Source: Bacillota bacterium
GTDB lineage: Bacteria; Bacillota; Bacilli; Alicyclobacillales; SLC66
Direction: 5' to 3'
NCBI GenBank assembly: GCA_021797415.1
Contig: JAJZZT010000128.1
Location: 1-6,088 of the forward strand
Length of the DNA stretch: 6,088 nt
Below are positions 1 to 4,662 of this stretch, one piece after another (position 1 is the stretch's first letter; every line of letters starts with the position of its first letter). Both the position numbers and the translations under genes were made by a program. The notes beneath the pieces are model-generated. The model did no database searches. It was not told where the DNA came from and saw nothing but the letters and a program-made list of their open reading frames with translations.

Positions 1-92
1 CCGATCTTGACAAGATACGTATTGATAAAAGTAAGCGCAGCAAAACCCAATTTATAGAAAATCGTGCGCAGGATGCGCAGGACAGAGCTCAT
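1..92 (-). CDS. Partial hypothetical membrane protein, N-terminus only
   Basis: Reading leftward from ATG at 92-90 gives an open frame to the window edge, 30 codons. It begins MSSVLRILRTIFYKLG and continues with the hydrophobic stretch FAALTFINTYLV. A good Shine-Dalgarno (GAGGGG, minus strand of 100-105) lies 7 nt before the ATG, and possible extended -10 promoters lie upstream. The arrangement of a basic, amphipathic start (three Arg and one Lys in the first 14 residues) followed by a hydrophobic segment is typical of an N-terminal membrane anchor or uncleaved signal. The bases are more AT-rich than the rest of the window. A 9-bp tandem duplication (TGCGCAGGA at 65-73 and 74-82) falls inside and encodes the repeated Leu-Arg of LRILR. 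The family cannot be recognised from 30 residues, and the rest lies outside the window. The gene is divergent from the DUF1659 gene. Confidence 0.55.
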   Translation of the reverse strand, partial: MSSVLRILRTIFYKLGFAALTFINTYLVKI

Positions 93-108
93 GCGGCTTC
101 CCCTCATT

Positions 109-140
109 TGCAGTATAGCACGCTATGCAGTATAGCACGC
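109..140. repeat. 15-bp direct repeat with embedded dyad
   Basis: TGCAGTATAGCACGC is present at 109-123 and again at 126-140, with two bases between the copies. A short dyad, ATAGC-AC-GCTAT (115-126), spans the end of copy 1 and the gap. The repeat covers the presumed promoter of the leftward gene, so it may be a repressor operator or simply a duplicated promoter. The remainder of the gap from 93 to 296 shows no other gene; no clear sigma-A promoter for the rightward DUF1659 gene was found in it. Confidence 0.6.
112..137 (-). promoter_or_regulatory. Duplicated extended -10 element for the leftward gene
   Basis: On the minus strand the sequence TGCTATACT (TGn plus TATACT, one mismatch to TATAAT) occurs twice, at 129-137 and 112-120, exactly 17 bp apart. 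The distal copy would start transcription near 122 and give a leader of about 30 nt ahead of the ATG at 92. The proximal copy would start at the Shine-Dalgarno itself, so the distal copy is the better candidate. No convincing -35 was seen at the right distance (TATCCG at 157-152), which an extended -10 can tolerate. This is motif inference only. Confidence 0.4.
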
Positions 141-296
141 CGCCTGTCCCCCGGATACGCGGTTTCACGCACTGTGTCCGATTGAGCGCGGACGCGCGGC
201 GGACCAGCCGGCGGTCCTGGCCGGAGCGGCACGCAACGATGGCGGATGGGGCGGGCTGGTACCGCTTTGCATCGGCAATCACGAGGAGGAGAGGTC

Positions 297-761
297 ATGG
301 TGGTGACACCTGTTTCCCGCAATCTGCTTGTCCAACTGCAGATTGGCCAGACATCCGCGGGCAAACCCAAATTGCACAACAGGGCGTACCCGCACGTTGA
401 CGTGAATGCAGGCGATACGGCCATTGATTCTGTGTTGACCGCACTCGCGCCGCTGTTCGCGGACCCGATTTACGCAATGGGGCGCGTGGACACGGTGCAG
501 TTGCAGAACACTTCGACGTCCCAGACGACGGGGACAACGGGAACAACGAGCGGTTCTGTCACGACGGGCGGCTCGGCGGGCACGAGCGGGCAGACCGCGG
601 GCGCGTCCGGTTCGGGAACATCCACCGCGAGCGGAGCGACCGCTGCGGGAACGAGCACAGCGGGTACAGCGGCGGACACGTCCGGCGCGGCAACTTCCGG
701 CAGTTCCGTCACTGCTTCGACAAGCGGGTCCGGGGGATCGACGGCGAACGCCTCCGTGTGA
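297..761 (+). CDS. DUF1659 family protein with long S/T/G/A-rich tail
   Basis: The 154-residue product has two parts. Residues 8-70 fit the small DUF1659 family of Bacillota, with a beta-type start (RNLLVQLQIG), the central KLHNRAYPHVDVNA, and an alternating hydrophobic helix (AIDSVLTALAPLF) leading to IYAMGRVDTVQL. The family is usually only about 70-75 residues and its function is unknown. Residues 71-154 are an extension made almost wholly of Ser, Thr, Gly and Ala: only 8 of 84 residues are anything else, and none is Lys, Arg or Glu. It looks intrinsically disordered. The start is set by a strong ribosome-binding site (AGGAGG at 284-289, 7 nt before ATG). In-frame sequence upstream to 246 has no such site. 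No signal peptide or membrane segment is visible. It precedes a DUF2922 gene, the usual partner. The family call is from pattern recall, not a search. Confidence 0.78.
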   Translation: MVVTPVSRNLLVQLQIGQTSAGKPKLHNRAYPHVDVNAGDTAIDSVLTALAPLFADPIYAMGRVDTVQLQNTSTSQTTGTTGTTSGSVTTGGSAGTSGQTAGASGSGTSTASGATAAGTSTAGTAADTSGAATSGSSVTASTSGSGGSTANASV

Positions 762-787
762 ACATGCGGTTGCCTGATGATCGCATC

Positions 788-881
788 TGTGGATAACCAC
801 GGTGATTCTGTGGATAAGGGCCGAGAACTGTGGATAAGTCTGGACGCAACTGTGAACAACCCGGACTCGTCACGTGGACAA
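788..881 (-). promoter_or_regulatory. DnaA-box array, five boxes in one orientation
   Basis: Read on the plus strand, TGTGGATAA occurs at 788-796, 809-817 and 829-837. These are exact reverse complements of the DnaA-box consensus TTATCCACA. Two further variants follow: TGTGAACAA at 851-859 (TTGTTCACA) and CGTGGACAA at 873-881 (TTGTCCACG). All five point the same way, and start-to-start distances are 21, 20, 22 and 22 bp, about two helical turns, so bound DnaA molecules would lie on one face of the helix. A very weak sixth match (TGTGAACAT, 757-765) overlaps the stop of the preceding gene. The array fills the gap between the DUF1659 and DUF2922 genes and ends 25 bp before the DUF2922 start. 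The flanks are GC-rich with no AT-rich unwinding region, which argues against an origin. A DnaA-titration or DnaA-regulated site is the likely role. Confidence 0.85.
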
Positions 882-906
882 GCGCAGAAAGAAGGAGGCA
901 ATCGCC

Positions 907-1125
907 ATGAAAGAAACGCTCGTCATGTCGTTTTTGACCAGCCTGAACAAAACAGTGCACCTGCAGGTGCCCAATCCGGTTTTGCCCGTCGATCCCGCCG
1001 CCGTCAACGCGGCCATGGACGCCGTCGTCGCGGCTGACATCTTCTCTTTTCCGACCGGCCGGATCGTGAAGAAGGTGCAGGCGAAACTGAACAGCACGGA
1101 TGCGTCCGTCATCGCCCTGACCTGA
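907..1125 (+). CDS. DUF2922 family protein
   Basis: The 72-residue protein fits the DUF2922 family, short proteins of unknown function in Bacillota. It shows the family's order of features: a first strand (ETLVMSFLTS), a second (KTVHLQVPNP), the turn PVDPAAVNAAMDAVVAADIF with its helix at about residues 28-45, then FSFPTGRIVKKVQAKLNSTDASVIAL. No signal peptide, membrane segment or catalytic motif is visible. The start is fixed by AAGGAGG at 892-898, 8 nt before ATG. In-frame sequence from 874 is an upstream extension without a site. It lies 145 bp after the DUF1659 gene, which normally accompanies it. The gap carries the DnaA-box array, so DnaA could affect its transcription. In many Bacillota a short YvrJ-type membrane peptide gene follows; none is seen here. 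Confidence 0.83.
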   Translation: MKETLVMSFLTSLNKTVHLQVPNPVLPVDPAAVNAAMDAVVAADIFSFPTGRIVKKVQAKLNSTDASVIALT

Positions 1126-1195
1126 TAAGGGACGGGGGATAATATCGGAGACGGGGAATAACGTCCTCATAGCAGGCGTTGCGATCCCGCGTATC

Positions 1196-1240
1196 GTGTC
1201 CGGCGCACCGTCCGTCCGGCGGTCGCCGGGCACTTTTTTT
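1196..1240 (+). terminator. Intrinsic terminator after the DUF2922 gene
   Basis: GTGTCCGGCG (1196-1205) pairs with CGCCGGGCAC (1224-1233), with one G-U pair. After a single bulged C, ACCG (1207-1210) pairs with CGGT (1220-1223), leaving a 9-nt loop. The stem of 14 pairs is followed immediately by seven T residues (1234-1240). This is a textbook Rho-independent terminator about 70 bp after the DUF2922 stop, closing that unit before the sigma-factor promoter. Confidence 0.88.
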
Positions 1241-1277
1241 GCGGCTCAAATGCGGCTCAAATGCGGCTCAAATGCGG
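1240..1277. repeat. 11-bp tandem repeat, about 3.5 copies
   Basis: The unit TGCGGCTCAAA is repeated exactly at 1240-1250, 1251-1261 and 1262-1272, followed by a partial copy TGCGG at 1273-1277. The first base is the last T of the terminator tract. The array ends about 60 bp before the -35 element of the sigma-factor promoter. It lies in no supported gene. The 11-bp period is close to one helical turn, so it could be a phased protein-binding site, but simple replication slippage explains it equally well. The rest of the 1126-1336 gap holds an imperfect 19-bp-spaced repeat (GACGGGGGATAA at 1131, GACGGGGAATAA at 1150) and nothing else recognisable. Confidence 0.85.
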
Positions 1278-1336
1278 GTTCGTTCGCGGAACGCTCGCAT
1301 TTTCAATTTCGTGGTGGCGTATCGGCCGCCTTTTTG

Positions 1337-1363
1337 TGTAACCTTAGAGGGACTTGAATCGTC
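1337..1363 (+). promoter_or_regulatory. ECF-type promoter of the sigma/membrane-protein operon
   Basis: TGTAAC (1337-1342, extended to TGTAACCTT) is followed after exactly 17 bp by CGTC (1360-1363). This matches the AAC / CGTC pattern recognised by ECF sigma factors of Bacilli such as SigX and SigW. Transcription should begin near 1370. Since it lies directly before an ECF sigma gene, autoregulation by that sigma factor is the natural inference. It also limits the start codon: an ATG at 1377 would leave almost no leader. Confidence 0.75.
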
Positions 1364-1392
1364 CATAGGATGTCTGATGGAGTTGATCTCGT

Positions 1393-1920
1393 TTGTCAGC
1401 GGGCCGCAGCGGGGAGACCGACCGTCTCATGCTCTTGCGCGAATTGATGGATGCGCACGGCAACGAAGTGCTTCGCGTCGTGTACGGTTATGTGAGAGAC
1501 CGCTACGCAGCCGAGGATATCAGCCAGGATGTGTTTGTCAAGGTGTATGACCACCTTGACTCCTTTCGCCAGGAGAGCAGTTACCGCACGTGGATTCTGC
1601 GGATTGCGGTCAATAGAGCGAAGGATTATCTGCGTTCGGCGGCGCGGCGCGTGGTTCCGGTCGACGATCTGTCCCACGTGGAAGGGGACGGTTCGCCGGA
1701 ACGGCTGATGATGCGACGCCTGGAGGACGATGATTTATGGAATGCGGTGATGAATCTGCCGGAGATGTACAGAGAGGCGGTGTGGTTGTTTTATGGCCGC
1801 GGCATGAGTATTGAGGAGATTGCCGATGTGACGCAGGTGACGGCCGGATCGGTGAAGACGCGCCTGCACCGCGCCAGGGAACTTCTCCGGCGCACGTGGG
1901 AGGGGGAGTGGGGGTCATGA
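1393..1920 (+). CDS. ECF-family RNA polymerase sigma factor
   Basis: The 175-residue product has the two-domain layout of group 4 (ECF) sigma factors. Region 2 spans about residues 18-88, including the core-binding and -10 segment YAAEDISQDVFVKVYDHLDSFR and the conserved WILRIAVNRAKDYLR. Region 4 spans about 115-168, with LPEMYREAVWLFYGRGMSIEEIA and the helix-turn-helix SVKTRLHRARELLRR that reads the -35. There is no region 1 or 3. The start is uncertain. TTG at 1393 has GGAG at 1379-1382 and gives an N-terminal helix (SGETDRLMLLREL) resembling the usual family pattern. ATG at 1429 (163 residues) has GGGGAG at 1411-1416, 12 nt away. It sits behind its own ECF-type promoter and overlaps the next gene by ATGA, so the pair is translationally coupled. 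It probably directs its own operon and an envelope-related regulon. Subfamily is not assigned. Confidence 0.93.
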   Translation: MSAGRSGETDRLMLLRELMDAHGNEVLRVVYGYVRDRYAAEDISQDVFVKVYDHLDSFRQESSYRTWILRIAVNRAKDYLRSAARRVVPVDDLSHVEGDGSPERLMMRRLEDDDLWNAVMNLPEMYREAVWLFYGRGMSIEEIADVTQVTAGSVKTRLHRARELLRRTWEGEWGS

Positions 1921-3083
1921 CCGACGTGCGTGACGACAAGTTGGACGATGACTTGAAGACATTGCTCAAGGAGCGCGCAGACCGGTTGGTGTTCTCTCAA
2001 ACACTGCAGGATAAGGTGCAAAAGCGCCTGGAGTCGCGACCCCAGGCGCGTTCGGGCCGCGAGCAGTGGTTTTTGCGCCGCCGCATTCGCCGTCGTCACT
2101 TGCAGTGGAGCGCGCTGGGCGGTGCGGTGGCGGTGCTGCTCTTTGCGTTTATCGTTCACCTGTGGACGTTGCCCAGTCCGACGGGCGACCACGCCATCAT
2201 GTCAGGGGCGCACTCGGCCGCGGGAGGCGGCAGTGGCGCGGCGCTTTTCGCGACACTGGCGCCCGTCGCATCGCAGAACACCTCGATCATTCCGGGCATT
2301 CCGACATCCCGCCAGATCGCCGCCCGCGAAGCGGTGAACGGGTCCGCCGGCGTGTACGGACCCATGGCGGGCGCGGCGTCCGCGGGGAACAGGGGGCGTC
2401 CCGGTTCAGCGATCATGGAACTTGCACCGCGTGCGTTCACGGTTGCGACCGTCCTGGTCAACAACAGCAACGCCCCGATTAATGGGCACGACATGCAGGG
2501 CATGCTGTTTGTTGTCAAACGCGCGGGGCAATTGACCCCGAGCCAGATGAATGACTGGGAATATTTTGTGGACGGACCGAATGAGGTGATCCCGCCGCAC
2601 AAGGCGGTCCTGTGGTATTTCACGCCCAATCCCGCGCCGCCGTTCCATCAGTTGGCCGATCGCACCGCGCATCTGGTGTGGTTTTTGCGCCAGCCCAATG
2701 CAAATTATCCGACCGTTCGGCTCGGAGAACAGCCCGTAGCGGTTTCCAATGTCCATATGGCGGTGACGGGTGTGGGCGGTGGAAAGATCAAGATGGAATA
2801 CCTGCAGATCACCGCCCGTGTGCACAATCGCGGCTCGCGGCCGTGGCCGATGAAATCGTCTCTCGCGATGCTGTTTTTCACCTTCAAGCCGGGAGCCAGC
2901 CTGTTCAGCCGCGGCACGTGGAAGTATTTCGACGACATCACGCCCGCTGCCGGATCGCCGTCTGTCGTGCAACCGGGAGGAACGGCCATGGTGAAGTTTG
3001 TCATCACGGGGGTGCCCGGCGCCCATATGACAAGATTGCCGTTGTCCATCCTGCTTGTGAACCGTCGGCAGCTTGGCGCTTAA
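1917..3083 (+). CDS. Single-pass membrane protein, probable anti-sigma partner
   Basis: The 388-residue protein starts at ATG 1917, overlapping the sigma stop codon (ATGA), with G-rich sites just upstream. Residues 1-63 are charged and probably cytoplasmic, ending in a very basic run (FLRRRIRRRHLQ), which by the positive-inside rule places the N-terminus inside. Residues 64-83 form one membrane segment (WSALGGAVAVLLFAFIVHLW). Residues 85-165 are a Gly/Ala/Ser/Pro-rich linker. Two beta-rich segments follow, about 172-258 and 294-382. They share the order hydrophobic strand with NN/HNRGS, then WEYFVDG or WKYFDDI, then PPHKAVLWYF or QPGGTAMVKF, which suggests a duplicated extracytoplasmic domain. 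No HxxxCxxC zinc anti-sigma motif is present. By position and topology it is probably the membrane anti-sigma or sensor for the upstream sigma factor; this is inference, since no named family was recognised. Confidence 0.75.
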   Translation: MTDVRDDKLDDDLKTLLKERADRLVFSQTLQDKVQKRLESRPQARSGREQWFLRRRIRRRHLQWSALGGAVAVLLFAFIVHLWTLPSPTGDHAIMSGAHSAAGGGSGAALFATLAPVASQNTSIIPGIPTSRQIAAREAVNGSAGVYGPMAGAASAGNRGRPGSAIMELAPRAFTVATVLVNNSNAPINGHDMQGMLFVVKRAGQLTPSQMNDWEYFVDGPNEVIPPHKAVLWYFTPNPAPPFHQLADRTAHLVWFLRQPNANYPTVRLGEQPVAVSNVHMAVTGVGGGKIKMEYLQITARVHNRGSRPWPMKSSLAMLFFTFKPGASLFSRGTWKYFDDITPAAGSPSVVQPGGTAMVKFVITGVPGAHMTRLPLSILLVNRRQLGA

Positions 3084-3092
3084 TGGTATAAT
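3084..3092 (+). promoter_or_regulatory. Extended -10 promoter for the thiL operon
   Basis: TGGTATAAT (TGn plus a perfect TATAAT) begins one base after the stop codon of the membrane-protein gene. No good -35 lies 16-18 bp upstream (GTCGGC at 3064-3069), which an extended -10 can tolerate. Transcription would begin near 3099, leaving a leader of about 30 nt before the GTG at 3129. No terminator separates the two units, so readthrough from the ECF operon is also possible. Confidence 0.6.
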
Positions 3093-3128
3093 GGGTGCCG
3101 GATGGTCGGTGTGATAGGAGACAAAGCT

Positions 3129-4148
3129 GTGCGAGTGCGTGAAATCGGTGAGTTCGGACTGATCGGCCGCCTGCGTTCGGTCGTCGCGCGCGAGGATCGG
3201 ACCGTTTCGGTGGGGATCGGCGACGACGCCGCGGTTGTGCGGATGAACGGCTCTGTTGTGCTGACAACCGACGCGCTTGTCGAAGGTGTTCATTTTCGCG
3301 CGGATCTGATCGACGCGCGGTCCACCGGATACAAGGCGTTGGCGGCGTCCGTCAGCGACGTGGCGGCGATGGGCGCCGCGCCGCGGCATGCGCTTGTGGC
3401 GTTGGCTGTGCCGCCCGAAGAAGAGGTGGACAGACTTGTCCAGATTTACGAAGGCATGGCGGACGCCTGTGAACAGTTTGATATGACGGTGGTCGGCGGA
3501 GATGTGGTGGGAACGGTCGGGCCGCTGGTGCTTTCTGTAACGGTGACGGGGGAACTGGCGGGTCCGCGTCCGCTTTTGCGCAGCGGGGCGAAGCCGGCCG
3601 ATCTGCTGTTTGTGACGGGGGATCTCGGCGGCGCCGCGGCGTATGTGCACCTGGTGAACGAAAAGCCCGGCGCGACGCTGGCGGACGAAGACATGGCGGC
3701 GCTTTGCGCGCGGCACAGGCGGCCGCTCCCGCCTGTGCAGGCGGGAGCGGCCCTGGCGCGTATGGGCGTTTGCGCGTGCGCGAACGATGTGAGTGATGGT
3801 CTCAGTTCCGAGTTGCACGAGATTGCCGAGGCGAGCGGGGTGCGTCTCGCCGTGGAGGAGGAGCGCATTCCGACGCTGCCGGCGCTGCGGCACTATGCGC
3901 GCGCAGTCGGGCTTAGCGCGGTGGATTTCGCGCTCACAGGCGGGGAGGACTATCAGCTTGTGGGCGCCGTGCCGCAAAGGGAGGCCGGGCGGCTGCTCGC
4001 GCTGATGGAGGAAATCGGCGTGCGGGTGACGTTCATCGGCCGTGCGGAGGAGGGCGAACCCGGCGTCGATCTGTTGACGGCGCGCGGCCGACAGACGATC
4101 GCCCGCGCTGGCTACGACCATTTTCGCGGTGGGCCGAAAGATGGGTGA
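3129..4148 (+). CDS. thiL: Thiamine-monophosphate kinase
   Basis: ThiL phosphorylates thiamine monophosphate with ATP to thiamine diphosphate, the last step of cofactor synthesis, in the cytoplasm. The 339-residue product shows the family landmarks in order: GIGDDAAVV (29-37) and TTDALVEGVHF (46-56), whose aspartates bind Mg-nucleotide; GYKALAASVSDVAAMGA (67-83); VVGGDVV (121-127); VTGDLGGAAA (162-171); CANDVSDGLSSELHEIA (217-233); and the C-terminal ALTGGEDYQL (268-277). Length is normal. The chosen start is GTG 3129, with GGAG at 3117-3120, 8 nt away. The in-frame ATG at 3102 would lie only a few bases from the predicted transcription start and has no ribosome-binding site. It is first in a run with tsaE, overlapping it by 8 bp. 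A perfect 15-bp inverted repeat lies inside the gene at 3721-3752. Confidence 0.95.
   Translation: MRVREIGEFGLIGRLRSVVAREDRTVSVGIGDDAAVVRMNGSVVLTTDALVEGVHFRADLIDARSTGYKALAASVSDVAAMGAAPRHALVALAVPPEEEVDRLVQIYEGMADACEQFDMTVVGGDVVGTVGPLVLSVTVTGELAGPRPLLRSGAKPADLLFVTGDLGGAAAYVHLVNEKPGATLADEDMAALCARHRRPLPPVQAGAALARMGVCACANDVSDGLSSELHEIAEASGVRLAVEEERIPTLPALRHYARAVGLSAVDFALTGGEDYQLVGAVPQREAGRLLALMEEIGVRVTFIGRAEEGEPGVDLLTARGRQTIARAGYDHFRGGPKDG
3713..3752. repeat. Nested inverted repeats inside thiL
   Basis: GGCCGCTCCCGCCTG (3721-3735) and CAGGCGGGAGCGGCC (3738-3752) are perfect reverse complements separated by only TG. The left arm also takes part in a second perfect stem: GCACAGGCGG (3713-3722) with CCGCCTGTGC (3729-3738), loop of 6. 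The two stems use the same bases and cannot form together. No T tract follows, so this is not a terminator. The encoded residues (RHRRPLPPVQAGAAL) look normal for ThiL, so it is not an obvious insertion. Function is unknown. Confidence 0.7.
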
Positions 4149-4662
4149 GCGGGAGACGGCGAGCGCAGGGTTCATGCTGCGCGACGCGGCGGCGACGCGA
4201 CTTTTTGGCGCGGCCTTGGCGCAGCGGTTGTGGCCGGGGGCGGTCGTGGCGCTTCACGGCAGGGTGGGCGCGGGGAAGACCACGCTGGTGCAGGGGATCG
4301 CGGCGGGGCTCGGGATCGACGAACCGGCCGGCAGTCCGACCTTTGTGCTGGCGACGGAGTACTCCGGAGGACGACTGCCGCTTTATCACATTGATCTTTA
4401 TCGGCTCGACGCACGGGCGGCGGGAGAATTGGACATGTTTGACGAATATCTATTTGCCGCAGGGATTTGTGTCGTGGAGTGGGCGGAGTTCATCGAGGCG
4501 GCGCTCCCTGCGGAACGGATCGCGATCAGGCTGGAGGATGCGGAAGCTTCCTTGGCGGCGCCGGACTTTTATGCCTCGGCCGGCCGGCGCGCGCTGCTTT
4601 TCGCTTATGGAAGCGCGGCGGACGACGCTGCGCGAAAGCTGGTGTGGCCGTGGCCGTCATAG
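4141..4662 (+). CDS. tsaE: tRNA t6A synthesis ATPase TsaE
   Basis: TsaE is the small cytoplasmic P-loop ATPase that binds the TsaB-TsaD complex and supports repeated cycles of N6-threonylcarbamoyl-adenosine formation at position 37 of ANN-decoding tRNAs. The 173-residue product has the Walker A GRVGAGKTT (40-48), then SPTFVLATEY (65-74), LYHIDLYRL (81-89), and VVEWAEF (111-117), all hallmarks of the family. Length is slightly above the usual 150-160 residues, with a C-terminal extension ending DDAARKLVWPWPS. The start ATG at 4141 overlaps the end of thiL by 8 bp and has a modest site (GGTGGG, 4128-4133). An in-frame GTG at 4129 is an alternative with no better site. Its neighbours tsaB and tsaD supply the other parts of the complex. 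Confidence 0.95.
   Translation: MGERETASAGFMLRDAAATRLFGAALAQRLWPGAVVALHGRVGAGKTTLVQGIAAGLGIDEPAGSPTFVLATEYSGGRLPLYHIDLYRLDARAAGELDMFDEYLFAAGICVVEWAEFIEAALPAERIAIRLEDAEASLAAPDFYASAGRRALLFAYGSAADDAARKLVWPWPS

Noticed and set aside
7..12. TTGACA as a -35 element
   Set aside because: No -10 lies 16-18 bp downstream and it falls within the leftward coding sequence.
108..136. Rightward promoter TTGCAG-N17-TATAGC for the DUF1659 gene
   Set aside because: The spacing is right but only 3 of 6 and 4 of 6 bases match consensus, and the same bases are better explained as the leftward promoter repeat.
125..400. Plus-strand 91-codon open frame before and inside the DUF1659 gene
   Set aside because: It lacks a ribosome-binding site and overlaps the DUF1659 start, which has a strong one.
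470..901. Minus-strand open frame opposite the DUF1659 tail
   Set aside because: Its Val/Pro/Ala-rich composition is the mirror of the low-complexity Ser/Thr/Gly/Ala codons and it runs through the DnaA boxes.
788..906. The DnaA-box array as a replication origin
   Set aside because: There is no AT-rich unwinding element next to it and no dnaA, dnaN, repA or partition gene in the window.
1179..1550. Plus-strand 123-codon open frame spanning the terminator tail, repeats and sigma start
   Set aside because: It runs through the terminator, the tandem repeat and the ECF promoter, and out of frame through the sigma gene.
2406..4175. Very long minus-strand open frame (589 codons) opposite the sensor gene and thiL
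   Set aside because: It is antisense to clear thiL motifs, is rich in Arg/His/Pro with no domain, and reflects the lack of stop codons in GC-rich DNA.
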